The translations under genes were made by a program, and so were the position numbers. From Zopfochytrium polystomum (taxonomy: Eukaryota; Chytridiomycota; Chytridiomycetes; Chytridiales; Chytridiaceae): 64,000 nt of DNA. Below the pieces are notes generated by a model. That model did no database searches and was not told the origin of the DNA. It saw only the letters and a list, made by a program, of their open reading frames with translations. Positions 33,007 to 42,816 of this stretch are shown one piece after another; position 1 is the stretch's first letter, and every line of letters starts with the position of its first letter. Where the stretch lies: assembly GCA_025765615.1 (NCBI GenBank), contig JAIVFJ010000253.1, forward strand, positions 24,668-88,667, read 5' to 3'.

Positions 33007-35142
33007 AGGGGGGTTTTTTTGACTTTCGAACATGAGTGGCAAGGGGAAGGCGCCGTCGAGGCCGTCCTCAGCGGCGTCGACCTCGTCACCGTCTGCGTCC
33101 TCACGACCGATCACCGCTTTTTTCGCACCTTCGCCTTTCGCCGTTCTCGCCGACGCCGAATCCTCACCGCTACCCCCATCCACTCCGAATAGCCGTTCTT
33201 CAGCAAAACGGAAAACGGTTGACCACCCCTCGCCCGATCAGCTCAATTGGAACCCGGCCTCTGCCACGGACTTCGAGGCCCTTGAGCTAGCTCTCTTCTA
33301 CGCCACGCGATCCACCCTCCGATCAACCTGTTGCAAAGCTGAAGTTACCAGTCCTGAGAAGGCTGGCCGTCGCACTAAGTCAACAGGTGTCCGTAGTCTC
33401 AGTGTGACCTGCTCCGCTTGCAAGGCTAAGACGAGATTCCATCTCGTCTTGGGCACAAGCAATCGTGTTCTCCTCGACCGCTTACGGGCCTCACTGGAGG
33501 CCCTTTTTCGCCGATCACGGGAGGCTATTTCTGGCGAAACAGCCTTTCCCGTGGAACGCAAACGACATGCAGCAGATCGCCCATCCCCGCCGCCTGCACC
33601 CCCAGCGCCTGCAACGCCGGGGGTGGAGGGGTCGCGAGACGCGACCCCTCTCCCCCCGGATCCTGCGATGCCAACACCAGCCGCTCCGCTGCGGCTGGAC
33701 CCTCCGAATCCGGCCCAGCCACCGCCAGTGGCGGTGGCTGAGCCCTCCCCAAACGCAGATCCGCAGCGGGCCCCCCGGTCTGGCATGGCTAGACTGGATG
33801 CCCTGCTGCGCACGGCCCCACGAAATCTCGTGCAAAGCGATCGACCCCCGCCACGCAGTTTCCTCGATCAGATCGTTCGACTCAACCTCGACTCAAACGA
33901 AGACGGCTACACCCGCAGCTTGCTCGACAGCGTCGCTACAGCAGCACGCACAACCCTCGCCCCGATCTTCCTGACCATGGAGCGCATTATCACCGACCAG
34001 GATCAGCTGGTTGCCTCCCTCCGCCGCCAATTGGTCGAGGCGGAGGCGGCGGCTTCTGCTGCCGCCGCCGCTCCACTGCCTGTTCTCCGCCCACCCGTAT
34101 CCGATGCCGCTGTTAACACCGATCCTCCGACTCCAATGACCAACCTCGCCAGCCCCGGGGGCGGACCACCTGCTGATGGTGCGAAGGAACACAGGAAGGG
34201 CCCCGTGGGCTCCCGCAAGGGGGACCGGATGGCTCAACCCAAGTTTCTATCGCGCCGCGCGAAGCAGACAGCCGTGCTCAAGGCGGCGCTGCCTGACTCC
34301 ATCCCCGCACTTGTCCTCCGACCCGTCCGCCGCCCCTCGCCCACCCCACGGGATCCCGTTCGCTACGCTCCTGTATACTTCCGAGTCTCGATAGCACACC
34401 CAGACGCGCGGAAGCACCCCCTCCATTGGCTGCGGGCTTCGCTCGCCGCCATGAAAGCCCCCTACGCTCCTGAGCTCTCCCCGATTGGTCGCGGCCTACG
34501 CACGTGGGAAGCGTGGGTCGCCGAGGAGCGGGTGGCGGCTTTCACCCAATTCCTCTCTGACCATAGCGATCTCTTCGAACACCTCCCTGACTTCGATGTG
34601 CTATCTTTGCCGATCTCAGCAGATGCAGACGAGGACGCACGCCGCAAAGCCCACAATCGTGCCGCTGACGCCTTTCTCCGAAGACGGTCTCGACTTGCCC
34701 GGAATGCATTCCCAATGGATCTCCGTCGCTGCATTGTTGAGGCCTTCCCCGCCTGTTTCCACGATCGGTTGGAGCCTGGCCTGGCCAGGCTCTTGCCAAA
34801 TCCCGCTGATAATCCAAAGTGATGGAGACTTGATTTTGTTTCCTTGTTCCCCGTTGCGTTATTTGTTCCCATATCTCAGTTATGCTTCTTTCTCCGTACC
34901 ATTCTCCTATCTCTCCGCTCAATGTGGCCTACCTCCGTCTTGCCTCCATTGGCTTGCAATTACTAGGCATTGCTTTTGCATCTCATATTTAGTCCTTTCA
35001 ATCTGTCCCTTGTTGTCATATCCTTAGTTGCTTGGGTCTCTACTCTTCTGTCCACCTGTATGAGTCCTTTAACTTTCAAAGTTGCAGATTCCTCACCCTC
35101 TCCCTCACCTTCGGGTTGGAGCGAATAATACACTTTTGAAAA
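33007..35142 (+). mobile_element. Array member 1: ORF1-only element
   Basis: Begins AGGGGGGTTTTTTTGACTTTCGA right after a telomeric tract, similar to the type A 5' end (AGGGGACTTTTTCTTTCGA). It encodes one ORF1-like protein, then about 320 nt of T-rich 3' UTR. It ends with the tail shared by all array members (CTTTCAAAGTTGCAGATTCC, GGTTGGAGCGAATAA, TTGAAAA) followed by GTTAGGGTTAGGG. There is no endonuclease or RT. Both ends are intact, so it looks like a complete non-autonomous element rather than a truncated one. Confidence 0.8.
33032..34822 (+). CDS. ORF1-like protein of member 1
   Basis: Intact 596-codon ORF starting ATGAGTGGCAAG, 26 nt from the element's 5' end. Layout: Ser/Pro-rich basic N-terminus; FEALELALFY and two Cys pairs (about residues 85-115, CC... 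and CSAC), aligned in position with the CNRC and CSHC pairs of the type A ORF1; a Pro/Ala-rich middle; a predicted helical segment TMERIITDQDQLVASLRRQL (about 314-333) that may be a coiled coil; and a C-terminal domain with YAPVYFRVSIAHPDARKHPL and ELSPIGRGLRTWEAWV, matching FVPVYIRPNLSDVGRANPRH and EISVIGQYAALMECWV of type A. By analogy with LINE ORF1 proteins it should bind element RNA and may guide it to telomeres. Being open, it may still be expressed. Confidence 0.75.
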   Translation: MSGKGKAPSRPSSAASTSSPSASSRPITAFFAPSPFAVLADAESSPLPPSTPNSRSSAKRKTVDHPSPDQLNWNPASATDFEALELALFYATRSTLRSTCCKAEVTSPEKAGRRTKSTGVRSLSVTCSACKAKTRFHLVLGTSNRVLLDRLRASLEALFRRSREAISGETAFPVERKRHAADRPSPPPAPPAPATPGVEGSRDATPLPPDPAMPTPAAPLRLDPPNPAQPPPVAVAEPSPNADPQRAPRSGMARLDALLRTAPRNLVQSDRPPPRSFLDQIVRLNLDSNEDGYTRSLLDSVATAARTTLAPIFLTMERIITDQDQLVASLRRQLVEAEAAASAAAAAPLPVLRPPVSDAAVNTDPPTPMTNLASPGGGPPADGAKEHRKGPVGSRKGDRMAQPKFLSRRAKQTAVLKAALPDSIPALVLRPVRRPSPTPRDPVRYAPVYFRVSIAHPDARKHPLHWLRASLAAMKAPYAPELSPIGRGLRTWEAWVAEERVAAFTQFLSDHSDLFEHLPDFDVLSLPISADADEDARRKAHNRAADAFLRRRSRLARNAFPMDLRRCIVEAFPACFHDRLEPGLARLLPNPADNPK

Positions 35143-35155
35143 GTTAGGGTTAGGG

Positions 35156-36747
35156 GTGGATTGAAGATCAACTCTCTGCTGTTTGCTGATGACTCTGCAG
35201 TGTTTGGAAGGAACAAGGCTGTCCTTCAGAAGATGCTTGATGAAGTCCACAACTGGTCCCAGAGGCGGGGCATGACTTTTGCAGCACAGAAATGTGTTGT
35301 TGTTTCCAAGACAAGGAACCTGAGATTGCAGATGAATGGGGTGGTGCTCCCCCAGGAGAGGTCTACACTGCAGTTGGGACTTGTGCGTGACTGCAACGGA
35401 ATTGACTTTGAGACGTCTCTGCAGATGAGGGTGAAGAAGACTGAGAAGATGCTTCAGTTTCTGAAATCTCGCGGGTTCAATGGCTGGGGATTCCGGCCTG
35501 TGAATGCGTACAGGGTGTACATGTGTTTCCTGCGACCCATGCTGGAGTATGGGTTTGCGTTGAGGCCAAATTCAGAGGCCTTCTTGGCGCCTGCCCAGAA
35601 GGTCCAGGACATGTGTTTGCGCCAAGCTCTGTCTTTTGGGAAAACATCCAGCACTGTGGCAATGCATCTGATTTTTGGAGTGGTGCCGATGGTTGCCCGC
35701 AACAAGATGTTGAACGCGAGATATTTCTACAGACTGCACCACATTCAGGACCAGAGAAACACCACTGCACACATGTACAGGCACATGGCTGAGCGGGGGA
35801 GGCGGGCTCCTGCAGGATCCCTCACCAGGCTCACTCTGTTCACACCAGATGTAGATCTATATTTTGGGTCAGTGCCACGGAAGGCCTTGGCACAGATTCC
35901 GTTCGTCAGACACAGGACTTATCCATACGACCTTGAAGTTACCAGATCTGAGCCCAAGAACATTGATGCTGTCGCTATGCAGAAGATGCACACTGTGTCA
36001 CTTGAGAAGTATAAGGAAAAGGCCAACTTGACTGGAGTGGTGGCACCCCTGGTGGTCCCCCCTCACCGGGGGCCCTGCCAGGTGGTTCGTTCTGGTGCAA
36101 TGTTTAATAGGAGGTGGTTGAGATGCCTTGTGGCTTGGATGGGTGGCCGTGTTGCCTATCACCAGAAGTGCACGAAGTGTGATGCTGAGCTGGACAGGAA
36201 CCATGCCTTGGAGTGTTCAGGTGTGCGCCGCCTCCTGGAGGCGGACCACCCTGAGTGCGTCCCAAGCGTGGAGCAGGCGAGGAGGAACATCACAGTGCTG
36301 GATCTGCTGCTGCAGACTCTGACTTTCTGGGCGCCCTACACAGCCAATGATGCAGATAAGATCCCTCAGGAGACGAGGGTTGCTTCAAAGAAACTGGGGA
36401 TGAAGCTTGCTCGGCTGATTGCAAAGATTCGAGTGGAATGCGCTGGAATGAGGGACTTTGTGGATGCTTCAGAGACCACAGCAGAACAGGAGGCAGATTA
36501 TTTGATGGAAGCAGGGACAGTGGATGATAGGAGGGCGGATCTGAGGACTCGCATGCAGATGGCGCAGGTGCGGAGGCAAGCTAGGGAAGCCCTGCGTGCG
36601 CACTGGGATCCAGTGCGCAACAAGGGGTTTAGGGAATCGAGGAACAGGTGGCTGAATAAGGAGACTCAGGGAGTGACGGGGAAGCCGGACGGATCCGGAT
36701 GGGTTGACTCTGACACAGAGAGTGGTGCTTCATTGGGAGGTGGATGA
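35156..36747 (+). CDS. ORF2 type B, C-terminal part only
   Basis: Open frame from the truncation point to TGA at 36747, about 530 residues. It holds the RT motif C (LLFADDSAVFGRN), the downstream thumb region (KKTEKMLQFLKSRGFNGWGF), and the C-terminal Cys/His cluster CTKCDAELDRNHALEC. About 725 N-terminal residues (endonuclease and most RT motifs) are missing, so it cannot act alone. It has no start codon of its own. It differs from the other B copies by scattered substitutions (for example FADDSAVFGRN versus FADDSAVFARN). Confidence 0.9.
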
Positions 36748-37047
36748 GTGTCTGTTTCTCTTGCCTCATCATTTGTTTTCCATTTGTTTTTTGTTGTGTT
36801 GTCTTTCTATTTTCAAGCTGTTGTCTGGTTTAAGTTTGTTTCTACTGTTCTTTCTGCTGTCTTCTCTTCACCTTGGCCTCTTTGTTTTTCTTCATCGTTG
36901 GCTTTTTCTCTCTCTCACATGTGCCCCCTCTGACCTCTTGGACTTTCTGTCTTCTCCTTCACACGCATGTACTTTTTTAACTTTCAAGTTGCAGATTCCT
37001 CACCCCTTCCCTCGGGGGGGGTTGGAGCGAATAAATCCCGTTGAAAA
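35156..37047 (+). mobile_element. Array member 2: 5'-truncated type B copy
   Basis: Starts at GTGGATTGAAGATCAACTCT, inside the RT domain just before FADD, and runs to the shared 3' tail (ATCCCGTTGAAAA). Strong 5' truncation with an intact 3' end is the normal outcome of incomplete target-primed reverse transcription. The 3' UTR tail reads ATCCCG as in type A, not ATTCCA as in the other type B copies. Confidence 0.9.
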
Positions 37048-37060
37048 GTTAGGGTTAGGG

Positions 37061-40000
37061 CAGACTCTGGAGAAGGACACAAAGGGGGAGTGGGTCATTG
37101 CCAGGATGTCAGAGATTATCATGGCAGTGGTGTACTTTGCACCCTCGACGGATTTGGAGGTGCTTCAGTCATTCTCAGCAACAGCAGACAGGATTGCTGG
37201 GGCTAACCCCCAGGCACCCTTTCTGATCATTGGAGATTTCAACACTTCACTGCAGGAGTACGGCTGTGCTCACTCGCAGCCCAGGCTGAGGGTGGACTGG
37301 TGGCGCGCTTGGATTGATGGTTCAGGATGGAGCAGGGTTGAGCCAGTTCAGGGACAGTGGACCACTTTCTCACCTAGAATCGCTGGCCCAGTAGGCAGGG
37401 GAGTCACTGACTTGCTCCTTGTGAATCGTGCTGGACTTGGAGCTGTGCATAACTTGGTTGTCCATGACGCACCTGAGGAACACTTGGCCTTCACAGATCA
37501 CAGGATGCTCACCTTTGAGCTTCGAACACACTTGACCATGAAGCCACCCTTTGAGAGACTGAATGTGCGCAGGCTGATGCTGAGACAAGTCCAGTATGAG
37601 AAGAAACTTGCAGAGACCAGGAAGCCCTTGAGACAAGAGATTCACTCAGCATGGAAGTCTTTGAATGCCGCTGCTGTAGCTCAGGAGGAGTGGCCTTTTG
37701 AGCGCAGACGTGCCTGTGCAGACTCTGTATCTCAGTTGGTGGTGAAGTGGCTTGTGGACACTGGAGTCCAAGTGGCTGGGAAGACCAAGTTTAGGGGTGG
37801 TGCAGGCGGCCCTGATGTCGAGGAGAAGCATTTGGAGGAGCTGAAGCGCCGGCGGGACCTGTCCCGCATGGAGGCTGAAGCCCACCCTGATGATGATCCT
37901 GTCGGGCAGAAGGACGCCTGGGCAAAGTTCAGGCAGTGGAACAGGCTGACAAAGGTGGCCATCAAACGCTACAGGAAGAGGGTGTACTCTGCTGTGCAGG
38001 ACTTAGCTGTCAAGGACTTTGCTGCTGAAGCCAAGAGAATTAAGTGTCAGAAATCCAGAGTGGAGCGCACTCACTGTGCCCTTGACCCTCAGAAACTTCC
38101 AGACTATGCTGATCACTTTAGGGGAACCATTGGCCATGAGCCAACTGGTACTGATGCCGTCAACCAGAATGTCTTAGCTGCCTGCAGTGCTGAACGGCCC
38201 ATGGTGCCTCTGAAGCAATCTGAAGTTGCCTGGATCAAGAAGAATGCCGTGGAAGAGGCTTGCAAGATTGCACCCCGGGGCAAGGCCCCAGGGGAGGATG
38301 CCCTGTTTGGCGAACTGGTGTGCATTGCCCCACATGTGGTGGCTCCTGTGTTGCAGAGATTCTTCCAGTTGCTTGCAGCCCTCCAGGTGGTTCCCACACT
38401 CTGGGGGATCGCGAATGTTGCCCTTGTGTACAAGAACAAGGGGGTGAACACTGATGTGGCAAACTACAGGCCAATTTCTCTGTGCTCAAGGTTGAGGCTG
38501 GTGTATGAGCGGGTGTTGGCCCCGCAGGTGGAAAGAGTGGTTGAAGGAATGATCCACCCCTCACAGGGTGGTTTCAGGCGCCACAGGTCCACCATGGACC
38601 AGGCATTCACTCTTCATGAGCTTCAGCAACAGTACCCTGATCTGACTGTGGTGTACTTGGACATCAAGGCTGCCTATGATTGCACAAGCAGGAACTACGT
38701 GTGGGAATCCATCTGGAATGCCAAGAATGACAAGAGTCCTGAGTTCACCAGGAACCAGTTGCTGCCGATTCTCAGATCCTTGTTTGACTTTAATGCGTGC
38801 CAGCTTCTGGTCATGGGACAGAAGTCTGATCAGATTCCAGTGACGCGGGGATTTCTACAGGGAACTGTGCTGTCCCCAATGCTGTTCAATGTTGCCATCA
38901 ACTCGCTGCCTGAGGCGCTCTCTAGGGTGCCCCACAGCCAGTTGGAATGTGGTGGATTGAAGATCAACTCTCTGCTGTTTGCTGATGACTCTGCAGTGTT
39001 TGCAAGGAACAAGGCTGTCCTTCAGAATCTGCTTGATGAAGTCCACAACTGGTCCCAGAGGCGGGGCATGACCTTTGCAGCACAAAAATGTGTTGTTGTT
39101 TCCAAGACACGAAACTTGAGATTGCAGATGAATGGGGTGGTGCTCCCCCAGGAGAAGACCACACTGCAGCTGGGACTTGTGCGTGATTGCAACGGCATCG
39201 ACTTTGAGACGTCTCTGCAGATGAGGGTGAAGAAGACTGAGAAGATGCTTCAGTTTCTGAAATCTCGAGGGTTCAATGGCTGGGGATTCCGGCCTGTGAA
39301 TGCGTACAGGGTGTACATGTGCTTTCTGCGGCCCATGCTGGAGTATGGGTTTGCACTGAGGCCAAATTCAGAGGCCTTCTTGGCCCCGGCCCAGAAGGTC
39401 CAGGACATGTGTTTGCGCCAGGCTTTGTCTTTTGGGAAAACATCCAGCACTGTGGCAATGCATCTGATTCTTGGAGTGGTGCCTATGGTTGCACGCAACA
39501 AAATGTTGAACGCGAGATATTTCTACAGACTGCACCACACTCAGGACCAGAGAAACACCACCGCACACATGTACAGGCACATGGCGGAGCGGGGGCGGCG
39601 GGCTCCTGCAGGATCCCTCACCAGGCTCACTCTGTTCACACCGGATGTGGATCTATATTTTGGGTCAGTGCCACGGAAGGCCTTGGCACAGATTCCGTTT
39701 GTCAGACACAGGACTTATCCGTATGACCTTGAAGTCACCAGATCTGAGCCCAAGAACATTGATGCTGTCGCTATGCAGAAGATGCACACTGTGTCACTTG
39801 AGAAGTATAAGGAAAAGGCCAACTTGACTGGAGTGGCAGCACCCCTGGTGGTCCCCCCTCACCGGGGGCCCTGCCAGGTGGTTCGTTCTGGTGCAATGTT
39901 TAACAGGAGGTGGTTGAGATGCCTTGTGGCTTGGATGGGTGGCCGTGTTGCCTATCACCAGAAGTGCAAGAAGTGTGATGCTGAGCTGGACAGGAACCAT

Positions 40001-40543
40001 GCCTTGGAGTGTTCAGGTGTGCGCCGCCTCCTGGAGGCGGACCACCCTGAGTCCATCCCAAGCATGGAGCAGGCGAGGAGGAACATCACAGTGCTGGATC
40101 TGCTGCTGCAGACGCTGACTTTCTGGGCGCCCTACACAGCCAATGATGCGGATAAGATCCCTCAGGAGACGAGGGTTGCTTCAAAGAAGCTGGGGATGAA
40201 GCTTGCTAGGCTGATTGCAAAGATTCGAGTGGAATGCGCTGGAATGAGGGACTTTGTGGATGCTTCAGAGACCACAGCAGAACAGGAGGCAGATTATTTG
40301 ATGGAAGCAGGGACAGTGGATGATAGGAGGGCGGATTTGAGGACTCGCATGCAGATGGCGCTGGTGCGGCGGCAAGCTAGGGAAGCCCTGCGTGCACACT
40401 GGGATCCAGTGCGCAACAAGGGGTTTAGGGAATCGAGGAACAGGTGGCTGACTAAGGAGACTCAAGGAGTGACGGGGAAGCCGGACGGATCCGGATGGGT
40501 GGACTCTGATACAGAGAGCGGTGCTTCAGTGGGAGGTGGATGA
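37061..40543 (+). CDS. ORF2 type B lacking the first ~92 residues
   Basis: Open throughout: 1160 residues from QTLEKDTKGEW to TGA at 40543. It retains the endonuclease core (LIIGDFN, GVTDLLLVN, FTDHRM), all RT motifs (DIKAAYD, GFLQGTVLSP, LLFADD), and the C-terminal cluster CKKCDAELDRNHALEC. The missing part contains the first endonuclease strand and the start codon, so endonuclease activity is doubtful. By chance the frame stays open leftward through the upstream element's 3' UTR and the telomeric junction. Confidence 0.92.
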   Translation, partial: QTLEKDTKGEWVIARMSEIIMAVVYFAPSTDLEVLQSFSATADRIAGANPQAPFLIIGDFNTSLQEYGCAHSQPRLRVDWWRAWIDGSGWSRVEPVQGQWTTFSPRIAGPVGRGVTDLLLVNRAGLGAVHNLVVHDAPEEHLAFTDHRMLTFELRTHLTMKPPFERLNVRRLMLRQVQYEKKLAETRKPLRQEIHSAWKSLNAAAVAQEEWPFERRRACADSVSQLVVKWLVDTGVQVAGKTKFRGGAGGPDVEEKHLEELKRRRDLSRMEAEAHPDDDPVGQKDAWAKFRQWNRLTKVAIKRYRKRVYSAVQDLAVKDFAAEAKRIKCQKSRVERTHCALDPQKLPDYADHFRGTIGHEPTGTDAVNQNVLAACSAERPMVPLKQSEVAWIKKNAVEEACKIAPRGKAPGEDALFGELVCIAPHVVAPVLQRFFQLLAALQVVPTLWGIANVALVYKNKGVNTDVANYRPISLCSRLRLVYERVLAPQVERVVEGMIHPSQGGFRRHRSTMDQAFTLHELQQQYPDLTVVYLDIKAAYDCTSRNYVWESIWNAKNDKSPEFTRNQLLPILRSLFDFNACQLLVMGQKSDQIPVTRGFLQGTVLSPMLFNVAINSLPEALSRVPHSQLECGGLKINSLLFADDSAVFARNKAVLQNLLDEVHNWSQRRGMTFAAQKCVVVSKTRNLRLQMNGVVLPQEKTTLQLGLVRDCNGIDFETSLQMRVKKTEKMLQFLKSRGFNGWGFRPVNAYRVYMCFLRPMLEYGFALRPNSEAFLAPAQKVQDMCLRQALSFGKTSSTVAMHLILGVVPMVARNKMLNARYFYRLHHTQDQRNTTAHMYRHMAERGRRAPAGSLTRLTLFTPDVDLYFGSVPRKALAQIPFVRHRTYPYDLEVTRSEPKNIDAVAMQKMHTVSLEKYKEKANLTGVAAPLVVPPHRGPCQVVRSGAMFNRRWLRCLVAWMGGRVAYHQKCKKCDAELDRNHALECSGVRRLLEADHPESIPSMEQARRNITVLDLLLQTLTFWAPYTANDADKIPQETRVASKKLGMKLARLIAKIRVECAGMRDFVDASETTAEQEADYLMEAGTVDDRRADLRTRMQMALVRRQAREALRAHWDPVRNKGFRESRNRWLTKETQGVTGKPDGSGWVDSDTESGASVGGG

Positions 40544-40844
40544 GTGTCTGTTTCTGTTGCCTCATCATTTGTTTTCTATTTGTTTTTTGTTGTGTTGTCT
40601 TTATGTCTTTAAGCTGTTGTCTGGTTTAAGTTTATTTCTACTGTTTTTTCAGATTTCTTCTCTTCACCTTGGCCTCTTTGTTTTTCTTCTTCTTTGGCTT
40701 TCTCTCTCTCTCACATGTTCCTCCTCTGACCTCTTGGACTCTCTTTCTTCTCCTTTATATGCATGTACTTTTTTAACTTTCAAGTTGCAGATTCCTCACC
40801 TCTTCTCTTGGGGGGGGGTTGGAGCGAATAAATTCCATTGAAAA
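37061..40844 (+). mobile_element. Array member 3: 5'-truncated type B copy
   Basis: Starts within the endonuclease domain (CAGACTCTGGAGAAGGACAC) directly after a telomeric tract and ends with the type B 3' tail ATTCCATTGAAAA. From 37061 to about 38045 it differs from members 5 and 7 at scattered positions. From about 38046 to the end I see no differences from member 5, and this identity continues into member 4. Confidence 0.9.
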
Positions 40845-40857
40845 GTTAGGGTTAGGG

Positions 40858-42768
40858 AGGGGACTTTTTCTTTCGATACGTTCCCGACTTTGTTGGAAGA
40901 CAAGGTCGAGGGCGCCTTCGCAAGCGGAAGTCGAGGTCGAAGACACCATCAGCGTGTCACAGCCCCCTAAGAAACAAACAACCCTTACTTTTGCGCCAGC
41001 CCCCGCCGCATCCTCGTCATCTCAGTCTTCAACAGCACCTGCGACTCCCCTTGCCTCGACGCGCGAGTTCCCGCGCCGTCTATTTGAGGTTCATACGTCG
41101 CACGAATTCCACGCTCTCGAGCGATCGCTCTTCAAATTTTATCAGAAACGCATCACCTGCAACCGCTGTCACCGCCCCCTCATCTCCAAGGGCCTCGCGG
41201 GACGAGCAAACTCAGTCTCGAGCATCCAGCGCCTATCCATCCAGTGCTCTCACTGCCCCCACCCAGTTTCCCGACGATTCCACGTCGATCTCGCTCACCT
41301 CAGCCCCGACGACTACTCCCTGCTGGACAGCGCCCTTCGACGAGTTCACGCTGAAGCAACCGCTTCAGCGATCCGATCCTACACCCACTTCACCCCCATT
41401 CGGCCCATCCCGTCCAACCGGAAGAAACGTACACCTCCTGTGGCGGAGGCGAACCCACCAAAACGAGGCCGAGCGGACGACGCAGACGACCAATCTGTGT
41501 CTCCCCGATCCTTTTCCCGCTCCCCATCGCTAAGCCACTCCCCCGCCCGATCTGCTCCCGCTAGCCCGTCCCCCGATCAAACGGTTATGTCCCAAGGCAG
41601 CCAGCCCACCTTCTCACAGGCCATGTTCCCAGACCCCCGACCCCGGCGCCCCCCTCCGTCGATGGAGGAAGTCTCAGATTTTATGGAACGAACGAATGCA
41701 ATGCTCCGGCTCCATGGCGAGAAGCATGATTACAGCCTGGCGGTGATCGACGATCTCAAGGGCGAGATCGGTCGCCTTAAAGATACAATCAAACAAAAAG
41801 ACAAGCGTATCCGTGAGCTCGAGGCGGAAATCCTGCTGCTGCAGGTCAATCGGGAACGTGACGGTGGCGGTGGTGGAGGTGGAGGTGACACTGACGCTGG
41901 CGGCGGGGGCCGACGCAGGCCCCCAACCGGCGGCGACGACGATACTGACAACGGAGAGTGGGATGAGGAGGCAAACGAGCGTTCACGGCGCGGGGAGGGG
42001 GGGCGACGCCCCCCGTCTCGTGTTTCGGAACGACCACGGACACCAGGAGGATGGCCAAGTCTACCGCGATCGAAGCAGAATGTGCACCCGCTAAGTTTCG
42101 CTGCAACTGTTGCGCTCAACGGTCCTAAGCCCATTCATCCCAGCCCGTTTGTGAAAGGCATTTTTATCGCTGCCGACCCCAATGCCTCTGTTGACGACAA
42201 GATTGCTCAGGTTCTGAGGCCCCGTCCCTCAGCCGTCGCGGCTCGGCGCTCAGCGCCGGGCTACGTCCGGCCTGAGTCGTCGCTGCCCGAGGCTAAGTTT
42301 GTTCCAGTATACATTCGACCTAACCTTTCAGATGTGGGTCGGGCTAACCCCCGCCACAGCATGAGACTTGTGTTCAGACCTGAGAAGGGCTTCCCTAGAG
42401 TTCCAGAAATTTCAGTCATTGGCCAATATGCTGCTCTGATGGAATGCTGGGTGTATGAGGGGGACAAGGAGAAGTTCATCAAGGCTTGTGCTGATGCTGA
42501 GATTGCTGTGGACACTGATTGTGAGCCCTGGATGCCCTCGAAGTTGAAGGATTCTCCTGAAGCTAGGGAATCAGCTGTGCAGGCGTATATCCGCCGCGTT
42601 GCTGGGATCCTGAACCATCCATTCTTCAGACCACCACCAAATGTTGCCAAGTCTATCTATGCATCTGTGCCAAAGAAATTGGAGACACTCTTGAGGGGGA
42701 AGTTGAAGGATCTCTCTCTGTACCCATCTGCACCTTCTGGTGCGAAGGGGAAGGGGAAGGGAAACTGA
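40858..42768 (+). CDS. ORF1 type A, C-terminally frameshifted
   Basis: Same protein as the member 6 ORF1 (described there) until an extra G in an A/G run near 42762 ends it early at GKGKGN. The last 17 or so residues and the ATGA overlap with ORF2 are lost. No in-frame ATG exists near the 5' end. Confidence 0.8.
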   Translation, partial: RGLFLSIRSRLCWKTRSRAPSQAEVEVEDTISVSQPPKKQTTLTFAPAPAASSSSQSSTAPATPLASTREFPRRLFEVHTSHEFHALERSLFKFYQKRITCNRCHRPLISKGLAGRANSVSSIQRLSIQCSHCPHPVSRRFHVDLAHLSPDDYSLLDSALRRVHAEATASAIRSYTHFTPIRPIPSNRKKRTPPVAEANPPKRGRADDADDQSVSPRSFSRSPSLSHSPARSAPASPSPDQTVMSQGSQPTFSQAMFPDPRPRRPPPSMEEVSDFMERTNAMLRLHGEKHDYSLAVIDDLKGEIGRLKDTIKQKDKRIRELEAEILLLQVNRERDGGGGGGGGDTDAGGGGRRRPPTGGDDDTDNGEWDEEANERSRRGEGGRRPPSRVSERPRTPGGWPSLPRSKQNVHPLSFAATVALNGPKPIHPSPFVKGIFIAADPNASVDDKIAQVLRPRPSAVAARRSAPGYVRPESSLPEAKFVPVYIRPNLSDVGRANPRHSMRLVFRPEKGFPRVPEISVIGQYAALMECWVYEGDKEKFIKACADAEIAVDTDCEPWMPSKLKDSPEARESAVQAYIRRVAGILNHPFFRPPPNVAKSIYASVPKKLETLLRGKLKDLSLYPSAPSGAKGKGKGN

Positions 42769-42816
42769 GACTGAACCCACTGCTGTGCGTGCAGGCGATG
42801 CCAATGCCATGGAAAC

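Noticed and set aside
36704..40543. A continuous 1279-codon frame covering member 2's 3' UTR and member 3's ORF2
   Set aside because: The first 119 codons are 3' UTR and telomeric junction read by chance; the real element starts at 37061.
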